Shown here: positions 1 to 7,100 of the stretch, piece after piece
How positions within the stretch are numbered: the first letter of the stretch is position 1
How the letters are laid out: each line of letters starts with the position of its first letter
Source of the DNA: Candidatus Latescibacterota bacterium
Lineage (GTDB): Bacteria; JAAXHH01; JABIQT01
Reading direction: 5' to 3'
Length of the DNA stretch: 8,945 bases
NCBI GenBank assembly: GCA_018667995.1
Contig: JABIQT010001101.1
Span: 1 to 8,945, forward strand
The notes under the pieces: generated by a model
The model's database searches: none
Told to the model about the DNA's origin: nothing
What the model saw: only the letters and a program-made list of their open reading frames with translations
Position numbers and translations under genes: made by a program

Positions 1-251
1 CGAATGAACGTGATCATGGTAGACTCACGTTCTTCGTATGAGATAGCACTCGGCCATACCCATTGCACGCTCATGGGCGTTTCACCCCATCCATATGCCG
101 TTTCGCCGTCTGCCCTGCATACTCCTATTCGGATTCGCGCGCACGAAATACGCGTCAGTATCTCTGCTCCGAATTTCAGCGGCAATCTAGTCTCAATGGG
201 AAGCATATAGGCGGTTACGTCTGTTGTACTGATATCCGTTTCGATCGGCAT
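1..251 (-). CDS. Mandelate racemase/muconate lactonizing (enolase superfamily) protein, N-terminal part, cut by window edge
   Basis: An open frame on the minus strand starts at ATG 251-249 and runs without a stop to base 1, giving 83 codons of an incomplete gene. The start lies 3 nt beyond the sulfatase stop and is preceded by an AGGAAAG ribosome site inside the end of that gene, so the two are translationally close. The protein begins MPIETDIS and contains RLPLKFGAE (about 22-30), a strand RIRIGVCRADGETAYGWGE (about 39-57) and VQWVWPS (about 62-68). I recognise this as the N-terminal capping domain of mandelate racemase/muconate lactonizing enzymes, with its substrate-specificity loops. The catalytic barrel (Lys bases and Asp/Glu/Glu Mg2+ ligands) lies outside the window, so the reaction cannot be assigned. 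Family members are acid-sugar dehydratases, racemases or cycloisomerases acting in the cytoplasm. Family assignment is fairly sure; substrate is unknown. Confidence 0.8.
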   Translation of the reverse strand, partial: MPIETDISTTDVTAYMLPIETRLPLKFGAEILTRISCARIRIGVCRADGETAYGWGETPMSVQWVWPSAISYEERESTMITFI

Positions 252-254
252 GAA

Positions 255-1709
255 TTACTTTCCTGTGTAGATGTCGCGAAAATAGGGATGAAATCCCGGT
301 TGTCCGGGCCATCCGGTCCAATACGAGCAGTCGGCGGGTATTTCACCCTTCCCTTCACGTAACCAGGTATACAACTTTGGGTCGATCTCCCGACGTCCTA
401 TCTCCTCAATTGCTTCAGAATGGATGCATTTGACGACATCCGGAAACTGATCCTCAATGTACTCTTGGGAACCTAATCGGGTGAGGCGGCTGGTTTCGGG
501 GCGTTGCCCTACTTCCAAAACCCACTGGTCGGTGAAAGCCGTGAACAGAATAGGGGGCGTGTCATCATCGCCTGTTGATTTCCAGGTGTGAGCAGCCGGA
601 CCGGCAAGGGCTATACTTCGCCCTTCTCCCCCGGACCGTGCGAGAGCCAGCACGTCGCGGCCGTCCAGGTCGTCCGGCACATCTTGACCTGCCAAAGACA
701 ATATGGTAGGGAAAAAATCCTGAGGTTGAACGATGGTGTTGGTACGACCAGATTCAGCGTCCGGTGTCCTGATGAAGAGTGGAACGTGGCCCTCTTGCTC
801 GTGAACGGGCGCACCCTTTCCGAAGAAGTTTCGCTCACCGACGTTGGTACCATGATCACCCGTGAATATCACCGCAGAATTCTCAAGTACGCCGGTTGAC
901 TCGAGCGTGTCCATGAGTCTGCCGAAACAGTGGTCCATCCAAGCAACTTTCGCCGGGTATTGAGCGGCCATCATTGCCCGGGCCTCGTCAGAAAGACGGG
1001 GATCATTTCGCTGCCAGTAGAGACTTCGGGGATCGACCAATCCATCATATTCCGGTGTTTTATTGTACCGTCGCATGAATTCGGGTGGCGCATCCCAAGG
1101 CTCATGTGGATCGAAGCAGTCTATGTATAGAAAGAAGTTATCTCGGTTTTTGTTATCTCGAACGAATTCCGACGCGGTTTCAAATAACCTATAACAGTTC
1201 CAATCACTGTGGTCTTTTCTATGCCGATTGGCAGGCGCGTAGGAGCGTGTATGCAGGGTGTGAAGCCCCTCCTCTCCCAAGCATTCAAAAAGGTCATCTC
1301 TGCGCCAATTGGGTGGCCATGATTCGGAATCGGTTATCCATGGCCTGTCGACCTCGGCACCGCGGACAAACGTCCATGCGTGAAATGGCCAGTCGAAATT
1401 ATGCCCGCCGTTTACCAGGTGGGGGGTGTCATGGATAAGCTGGGTGGCATATCCGGCCTCTCCAAGCATGGCGGGAAACGTCCTCGCATCAAATGACAAC
1501 GGTTTCCAGGGATGGAACGGGCCGCCATACAATCCGGTCATGACGTCGTTTCTGCAGGGAATTGTTGGAAAGCTGGCACAGAATGCACGATCATATATCC
1601 AGGACTGTTCGGCCAGCCTATCTATGTTGGGCGTATCCACCGCCGTGGCTCCGTTAGCCCCTATGAAATCGTATCTCATGGTGTCGATCATTATGAAGAT
1701 GATGTTCAA
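255..1709 (-). CDS. Sulfatase-fold (alkaline phosphatase superfamily) hydrolase with a Thr nucleophile position
   Basis: A 484-aa protein of the sulfatase/phosphodiesterase fold. Numbered from TTG 1709, it opens with the core strand NIIFIMIDTMRYD, where D9 is a metal ligand. The active-site motif at residues 45-59 reads A-S-F-P-T-I-P-C-R-N-D-V-M-T-G. It aligns base for base with the sulfatase C-x-P-S-R-x-x-x-L-T-G signature, but Thr49 replaces the Cys that becomes formylglycine, while P51, R53, T58 and G59 are kept. Further metal and substrate residues are D200-P-H202, the GDHG motif (D285, H286), K298 and H303. A Thr nucleophile is known in related phosphodiesterases and phosphomutases, so the enzyme may cleave a phosphate or phosphonate ester, or a sulfate by another mechanism. 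No signal peptide is visible, which suggests a cytoplasmic enzyme. An upstream in-frame ATG at 1793 would give 512 aa, but it overlaps the preceding gene and adds a polar, non-homologous-looking leader. Second gene of the minus-strand operon. Confidence 0.86.
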   Translation of the reverse strand: MNIIFIMIDTMRYDFIGANGATAVDTPNIDRLAEQSWIYDRAFCASFPTIPCRNDVMTGLYGGPFHPWKPLSFDARTFPAMLGEAGYATQLIHDTPHLVNGGHNFDWPFHAWTFVRGAEVDRPWITDSESWPPNWRRDDLFECLGEEGLHTLHTRSYAPANRHRKDHSDWNCYRLFETASEFVRDNKNRDNFFLYIDCFDPHEPWDAPPEFMRRYNKTPEYDGLVDPRSLYWQRNDPRLSDEARAMMAAQYPAKVAWMDHCFGRLMDTLESTGVLENSAVIFTGDHGTNVGERNFFGKGAPVHEQEGHVPLFIRTPDAESGRTNTIVQPQDFFPTILSLAGQDVPDDLDGRDVLALARSGGEGRSIALAGPAAHTWKSTGDDDTPPILFTAFTDQWVLEVGQRPETSRLTRLGSQEYIEDQFPDVVKCIHSEAIEEIGRREIDPKLYTWLREGKGEIPADCSYWTGWPGQPGFHPYFRDIYTGK

Positions 1710-1718
1710 AGCCGCTAT

Positions 1719-1725
1719 CCTCTCT
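1719..1725 (-). promoter_or_regulatory. Ribosome binding site choosing the TTG start of the sulfatase-fold gene
   Basis: On the minus strand AGAGAGG is followed by 9 nt and then TTG at 1709-1707. Using this start leaves a 29-nt gap after the oxidase stop (1739-1741), and the protein then begins exactly at the first core strand of the fold (NIIFIMIDT). The competing ATG at 1793 lies inside the oxidase coding sequence. Confidence 0.6.
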
Positions 1726-1738
1726 TGACACGCACAAC

Positions 1739-2919
1739 CTACTTGCGTCTGGCTGCCTCTCGCCCGTAGCCCTGTTTCAGTTCTGGACGCCACTGAAATC
1801 TATGGGCCCACACATTTTCCTTCTGCTCCACAACATCGGCGATTATTGGTCCCAGTACGGGAGCGAATTTGAATCCGTGGCCACTACCGCCCGTGGCCAC
1901 CGTTAATCCAGGCCGGTTTGGATCGTTGTCTATCCAGAAGTGGCCGTCGGCGGTGTCGGCGTACAGGCATAGTCTGGTGTACACGATTTCATCCTGAGCC
2001 AGCGAGGGAAACGATTGATCCAAAAATGCGCGAAGATTGTCATGGTCTTCGGCCGTAACCCGCCGATCGCCCAAAGGATCTGTGCGAACCCCCGCCCCAT
2101 GGCATGCGCTCTTAACGATGCCATCCTGGTGTAGTGGGAAACCATAGTAACCGGTATTGGCGATATCTGCTGTGAACACGGGAAAACTCTCGGCGGCAAA
2201 CAGATTTGGACTGGATGGCTTCAGATGAAAGACCGGCTGTCCATTGGGGACAATGGAATGAGTGAGTGCCGGCAGTGTGCCGCTGGCCCAAGCACCTGTT
2301 TCCATCACCACATGATCGGCGGAGAATATGCGGCCGCTCTGATCCACAACACCTTCTACCTCGCCGTGCTTTTCAATCAGTCGGGACACCGTGTTCGCAC
2401 GATAGAACTGTACGCCATTCTTCTCGGCTTGACGGACAAGGGCCTCGATCACCGGGCCACTTTCTGCATATCCTCCTCTGGCATGGAAGAACCCGTCCTG
2501 GTACACTTCCGAATTCCATGCCGGGAAACGACGGGCAATGGAGCCGCTATCCAACCTCTCTGGACGCTGGTCTCTCCTCAGGAGGAACTGGCAGCTCTCG
2601 TACTCAAAGTCGCCCGGTTGCATCTGTCCATGGCAGAGCATGACCACGCCGGTCTGATGAAATAGCTGCGGCTCACCGCGTGACGCCCACATGTCGTTCC
2701 AGTCCAGCCCTGGAGCCCCGCTTCCACCAATTTCATATACTGCCCATCCGGACCGTACTCCATTCGGATTACCTTGCTGATATCCGTACTCGCGGCCAGC
2801 GGATGCGGTACGGGACCGGAATCGAGCACGGAGACATTGTATCCGCGCCGATTCAGCTCAAGTGCTCCCGCCACACCGAAAATACTGGAGCCAACGATCA
2901 ATACATCAACTGTCGACAT
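1739..2919 (-). pseudogene. FAD-dependent amine oxidase (MSOX/SoxA/DadA-like), frameshifted by a 5-bp duplication
   Basis: Two overlapping minus-strand pieces make one gene: codons from ATG 2919 (frame closes at 2578) and a second frame closing at 1739 (its first ATG is at 2692). The break is at 2698-2707, where CTGGA occurs twice in tandem. Deleting one copy joins ...LQGW to NDMW... and gives 391 aa, the usual family length. The N-terminal part has the dinucleotide-binding strand VLIVGSSIFGVAGAL with an acidic residue in SVLD. Repaired numbering puts Arg52 (KVIRMEYG), Lys268 (GIVKS), Cys316 (LCLYADTADGHF) and Lys349 (GHGFKF) at or within a few residues of Arg52, Lys265, Cys315 and Lys348 of monomeric sarcosine oxidase, so covalent FAD and carboxylate binding appear preserved. 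The expected reaction is oxidation of an N-methyl or secondary amino acid with release of H2O2. First gene of the minus-strand operon. As given it cannot make the full enzyme. The lesion may be a real recent mutation, a slippage switch or an assembly error. Confidence 0.85.
2698..2707 (-). repeat. 5-bp tandem duplication (CTGGA x2) causing the frameshift
   Basis: On the plus strand TCCAG is followed directly by a second TCCAG; on the coding strand this is CTGGACTGGA. Excising either copy turns ggc-tgg-act-gga-acg into ggc-tgg-aac-gac-atg (G-W-N-D-M) and restores one continuous reading frame through the oxidase. A 5-nt duplication is a classic slipped-strand product. Confidence 0.8.
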
Positions 2920-2961
2920 TATTTTCCGTTTGTGCTCTGAGCTCTGTTGACGAGAGGCGAT

Positions 2962-2976
2962 ACGTTTGACACACGT
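2962..2976. promoter_or_regulatory. Imperfect palindrome over the -35 box, possible operator
   Basis: The 15-mer ACGTTTGACACACGT is symmetric at all paired positions except 5 and 11 (ACGT-n-TGnCA-n-ACGT). It covers the whole -35 hexamer of the desaturase promoter and sits between the divergent oxidase and desaturase genes, a typical place for a repressor site. Short palindromes also arise by chance, and the regulator is unknown. Confidence 0.35.
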
Positions 2977-2994
2977 TAGTTTTCATCCTATATT
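2966..2994 (+). promoter_or_regulatory. Sigma70-type promoter of the desaturase gene
   Basis: A perfect -35 TTGACA (2966-2971) is separated by 17 nt from a -10 TATATT (2989-2994, 5 of 6 matches). Transcription would start near 3001, giving a 5' leader of roughly 38 nt before ATG 3039. It is the best promoter match seen in the window. A reverse-strand TTGACA at 3011-3006 has no well-spaced -10 partner, so the promoter of the minus-strand operon is not identified. Confidence 0.7.
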
Positions 2995-3026
2995 GGCCCG
3001 AATCCTGTCAAAGCAGTCATGGTTAT

Positions 3027-3033
3027 AGAGGAG
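3027..3033 (+). promoter_or_regulatory. Ribosome binding site choosing ATG 3039 for the desaturase
   Basis: AGAGGAG at 3027-3033 lies 5 nt before ATG 3039. The in-frame GTG at 3033 overlaps this site and the TTG at 3036 is only 2 nt from it, so ATG 3039 is the favoured start. Confidence 0.7.
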
Positions 3034-3038
3034 TGTTG

Positions 3039-3998
3039 ATGAACAAGTCGGGCAAGATAAAAGCCTCTGATTTCGTCCCTCAGACACGCCTGGGTGAGCT
3101 ATTAGCTAAGAAAGACGGACCGGGAATTCTCTATCTGCTAGGGCATCTGTCAGTGCTGGCCATCACGGGATTTCTGCTCCATCTGTCTCTCGATACTGGA
3201 TGGATTATACCGGCGGTGGTCCTTCACGGAACAGTTATTGTGCATCTCTTCGCGCCGTTTCATGAAGCTAATCACTATACTGCATTTTCCAGCCAATGGC
3301 TGAACAAATCGGTCGCGTGGTTTACAGGTCTGTCGATCTTTCTGATTCCCCTGTATTTCCGGTACGAACATATAGCGCACCATAACCATACGCAGATGCA
3401 GAAAGAAGACCCTGAGATGATTCCAATGGCAGAGCGACTGACGGGTTATCTCTACTACACCACAGCCATTCCCTACTTCTATAGTAACCTTTTGACCTTG
3501 GCCCGTGTGCCATTTCGACTCTACAACAGCATGGAGCTAAAATTCATCCCAAATCGTGAACTTGACCATGTATGGCGGCAGGCATGCATCATGTGTATGG
3601 TCTACATTGGACTGGCGGCACTGTCCGTGGCACTGGAAACGTGGATGCTGGTGGTCTATTGGCTTATTCCTCGCTTTGCCGGGGAACCGATTATGCGACT
3701 GATTCGCATGACCGAACACACGGGTTGTCCTCGTGTAGCCGATATCCTACGAAATACACGCACAGTGCTCACATTCGCGCCTGTTCGATGGTTGGGATGG
3801 AATAATGCCTATCACGCAGAGCATCATGCTGTTCCCACGGTGCCCTTTCACGCGTTGGGCGAACTACACCAGACCATGGGATCTCAGTTTGCGGAAATCC
3901 GGAAAGGCTACCTACATACCCAGATCCATCTTATCAAGAATTCAGCGCTGTCGGATGATAAGAAGAATTTGGAAAATGAAGCAGTAATCGCTCAGTAG
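3039..3998 (+). CDS. Fatty acid desaturase family membrane di-iron enzyme
   Basis: A 319-aa integral membrane protein with the three histidine boxes of the desaturase/hydroxylase superfamily: H75-EAN-H79, H111-IA-HH115 (followed by H117) and H259-AE-HH263, with an extra E226-H227 before the third box. Hydrophobic segments lie at about 30-50, 56-73, 92-107, 140-156 and 180-210, so the boxes face the cytoplasm as expected. The conserved tail pattern NTRT...NAYHAEHHAVPTVPF is characteristic of this family. The enzyme should use O2 and electrons from a separate donor to desaturate or hydroxylate an aliphatic chain. Some relatives act on lipids, and one (RtxC, rhizobitoxine biosynthesis) acts on an amino-acid derivative, so the substrate cannot be read from the sequence. 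It has its own promoter and precedes the PqqD-M50-cNMP gene by 137 nt on the same strand, with no clear terminator between them; co-transcription is likely. Confidence 0.9.
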   Translation: MNKSGKIKASDFVPQTRLGELLAKKDGPGILYLLGHLSVLAITGFLLHLSLDTGWIIPAVVLHGTVIVHLFAPFHEANHYTAFSSQWLNKSVAWFTGLSIFLIPLYFRYEHIAHHNHTQMQKEDPEMIPMAERLTGYLYYTTAIPYFYSNLLTLARVPFRLYNSMELKFIPNRELDHVWRQACIMCMVYIGLAALSVALETWMLVVYWLIPRFAGEPIMRLIRMTEHTGCPRVADILRNTRTVLTFAPVRWLGWNNAYHAEHHAVPTVPFHALGELHQTMGSQFAEIRKGYLHTQIHLIKNSALSDDKKNLENEAVIAQ

Positions 3999-4015
3999 GC
4001 GCGGCCTTCCTGCAT

Positions 4016-4120
4016 ATGCACACTGAACCTGTTCTCAGGTATCGGGCACCCGTTGCATTCGGTCAGATGGTGTTCAGTGTACCCTCTAAAGTCAAGCGAA
4101 TAATCACCGCCGCCGGATGA
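4016..4120 (+). CDS. Possible 34-aa small ORF (hypothetical)
   Basis: An ATG at 4016 opens a 34-codon frame (starts MHTEPVLRYRAP, ends RIITAAG) that stops 15 nt before the start of the PqqD-M50-cNMP gene, on the same strand. It has no convincing ribosome site and no recognised motif. An open frame this short is expected by chance fairly often. It is listed only because it sits directly ahead of a protein with a peptide-recognition-like domain and a peptidase core, the position where a precursor or leader peptide could lie. Confidence 0.2.
   Translation: MHTEPVLRYRAPVAFGQMVFSVPSKVKRIITAAG
4020..4080 (+). repeat. Inverted repeat in the leader between desaturase and protease genes
   Basis: ACACTGAAC (4020-4028) and its exact reverse complement GTTCAGTGT (4072-4080) are 43 nt apart. 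A smaller hairpin, ACCTG/CAGGT with a 4-nt loop (4027-4040), overlaps the left arm, so alternative foldings are possible. No T-run follows, so it is not a standard intrinsic terminator. It may be a structured leader or a protein-binding site, or chance. Confidence 0.4.
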
Positions 4121-4135
4121 TCTGAGAAGGTCCCT

Positions 4136-7100
4136 ATGGATATCTGGGCATCGATCGACGCGGGCCTCAATGAGCCAGCGGAAACTCCCTCCATACACGA
4201 TATACTCTCGGACACATATGATTTGTCACGTTACTATCCGCGTAGGATTGGTGCGGTAAGCGTGGCTCACTTTACCCGATCTGGCGGCCAGGATTACCAT
4301 GTCCTCAAAAACACGGCTCAGCGGGGATACGTTCGACTCGACGAATCCGGATATTTTCTCTGGCAGTTAATGGACGGTACCCGAAGCGTCAAGGATCTGA
4401 TGGTCGCTTATTTCGAGGCGTTCAAACGCCTTGATCGGGACGGAGTCATTGGACTAATACGTCGGCTCCAGCGTGAGGGGATGTTGGTGGGCAACCAACA
4501 TGACGCATACAAACTAATTGGCAGCCAATTGCGGACGGATGATCTTCTGAGTCGTCTGCAACAGTTCCGTGCTATTCTATTCCGAAAGAGTGTGACAGTA
4601 AGTGGGCTTGATAGGCCTGTTACAGAATCCTACAGACATGTGGTGAGATATCTGTTCAGTATGCCGTTCCTCGTGGTATATCCCCTTATTCTACTAGTCG
4701 GCCTTTACTGCTTCGGGGCTCTGCTGCAATCCGGCCAATACAGCCTATATAACGTAGCGAATTCTGCTGGTCTCGGCCTGGTAGTCCTGCTGGTCGTCAA
4801 TGCCACGATGGTCACCATTCATGAAGCTGGACATGCTTATGCTTTAAAGCACTATGGACTTGATGTTCCGGCAGGAGGGCTCGTATTCTATCTTGGGCTG
4901 CCGTGTTTTTTCGTGGACGCGACGGACGCATGGATGGCGCCGAGGCGACAGCGCATTATGGTCGCCCTTGCTGGACCGTACAGTACCGCCTTGATCTCCT
5001 CTTTGCTGGCTCTGATGTTGATTCTGGTCCCCGATCTACCGGCTTCCGGTATAATGTTTAAATTGGCCCTCTGGGGGTACATCTCGGCATGCATCAATCT
5101 ATATCCATTGCTGGAGTTTGACGGATATTACGTGCTGGTGGATCTCCTGGACGTTCCCATGTTACGGAGAAAGTCCTTTCAGTTCCTGAGGCACCGCCTG
5201 CCCGATCTCGCTACGGGGAAAAGTATTGCGTCAGCCCGTGAGTGGTTGCTTGGAGGATATGGACTGCTGGCCTTTCTCAGCACTGGGGCCTTGCTGATCT
5301 TATCGCTCTTCGTAGTAAAGTGGCGTATAGATCGGATTTCTGGGGCATTTGACGGCAGCGGTTCGCTGCTGTCCGGTTCGCTTACAGTAGCTATCGCTGT
5401 GTTTCTGGCGGTTCCCGTGGTGCTGGCCGTATTGGGCCTTCTTGTCTGGAGTGGAGCCAGGATTCTCAGGTTAATCAAATCGTCCGGAATAACGACGAAT
5501 GTGTTCCTCGTCACTGCTATCGGTATATCAGGCGTTATATTCTTCAGCTTGGCGGTCGGTCTGCTGATTCCTGATGACGCTCAGTTTACTGCCTGGGAAA
5601 CTGGACGTCTGGGAGGAGGCTTACTGACCGCCATATTTGCGTTTTGGGCGCGGCGTCTTTGTGTCGGAAGTCGCAAAGCAACTCTGATGTTCGTGTTGAT
5701 CCTGGCAGGCATTGCGACTACGCTTGTCTCAGGTGTGCATCTTATCAATGACGGAGAGTCAGATTCTGCAATTGATACGGCAGCGGGTACTATGGGCCTG
5801 GTCGGTTTGGTGGTCTATTTGCGCCTCCGCTATTTCAATGGCTTACCCAATGGTGCGTCTTCAGTTTCCTGGCTTACCATAGGATTCGGATTGCTGGCGG
5901 CTACTGTCAGTGGGCTCATCCAAACTGAGGATTCCACCGCTCTGTTGCTCCTAAGCCGAACAGCCTGGCTTATCTGTGCGCTTGGGCTCGGTGGTCTCAT
6001 CCTTTCCCATAAAACGGTGGAATTCCGCCGGCCTGAAACCGATATGTCGCTGGAAATGCGTGACCAGGAGTATCTTTGGCGCGTCCTGACCTATTATGTG
6101 TCCGGACTCGACATAAACCTTGGCTTGCTGGAAGGGGATAAATGCCGTGGCCGCGTGGCCAGAGCCTTGGCTCAGGCATCGGAAACCGCCGATCTACATT
6201 TTGTCTTCCATGCTGGCAGCCTCGTGGAAGACCAGCCGCCTGATGGCATTCACGACGCGGCTGGCCGATACAGAACGGCCCTCGGTGTTGCTATGGATCT
6301 CTACCAGAGGGAATTCGGCCACAGTCATTGGCGTAGACTGTCAGTTTTTCTCTACGATCGTCTGTCGTGGCAGCAACGCGAGCTCCTGGATGAGCACCTC
6401 CTATACGGATCGAGGCTGGATCCGGATCCGGATCCAGAATTGCGTGGTCAGGTTCTTGATCTGGTCCGCTCCACCTCCCTATTTGGGGATCTGCCCGAGC
6501 AGGCTATTCGTCAACTCTCGAAGGCTTTCAAGACTGTTTACATGGCGGCGGGCGATACGATCGTCTCAGAAGGTGAGTCGGGAGATAGGTTCTTTCTGAT
6601 CCAAGCGGGGATTGCGTTGGTGACGAAACGCGCGGCGTACGAGGATGCCGTGGTGGGACATCTTTTCCCCGGTGATTATTTCGGAGAGCTGGCGCTCTTG
6701 TACGATGCGCCCAGGAATGCGACTATCCGATGCACCACGGACATGACAGTGCTGGAATTGCCGCAGGCCGCTTTTGACCACCTATTGCGTCACTCCCTGA
6801 CGGCAGTAGCGGGCATCGAGATTGGAATTGAAATGATCCAGTTCCTTCGGCCAATTCCCCTGTTTTCGTCATTTGGCCCGCAGAAACTCTCCGAGCTTTT
6901 CAGACTTTTGCATTCCATGATCTATGAGGAAGGATCGATCATTGTGACTAAAGGTGAAACTGGCGACCGATTCTATCTTGTCAAGTCGGGTGAAGTAGCC
7001 GTATTAAGTGAGGCAGAGGAAGAAGCTGAGCACATGGCCATTCTTGGTCCAGGTGAATACTTTGGAGAGATTGGACTGCTGCGGGATATGCCAAGGACCG

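Noticed and set aside
63-362. Plus-strand open frames at the left edge (4-210 and 63-362)
   Set aside because: They lie antisense to the enolase-superfamily N-terminus and the sulfatase C-terminus and show no family features.
1554-1556. Cys52 of the sulfatase-fold protein as the formylglycine residue
   Set aside because: The context C-R-N-D lacks the C-x-P-x-R pattern. The aligned nucleophile position is Thr49, three residues earlier.
1710-1793. N-terminal 28-residue extension of the sulfatase-fold protein from ATG 1793
   Set aside because: It overlaps the oxidase coding region by 55 nt and lacks a signal-peptide pattern. A TTG with a well-placed ribosome site begins exactly at the conserved core.
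3006-3011. Reverse-strand TTGACA as the promoter of the amine oxidase operon
   Set aside because: No acceptable -10 hexamer lies 16-18 nt downstream on that strand.
6120-6599. A 159-codon open frame in another frame of the protease gene
   Set aside because: It is fully inside the large coding region, has an untypical composition and no motif; it is a shadow frame.
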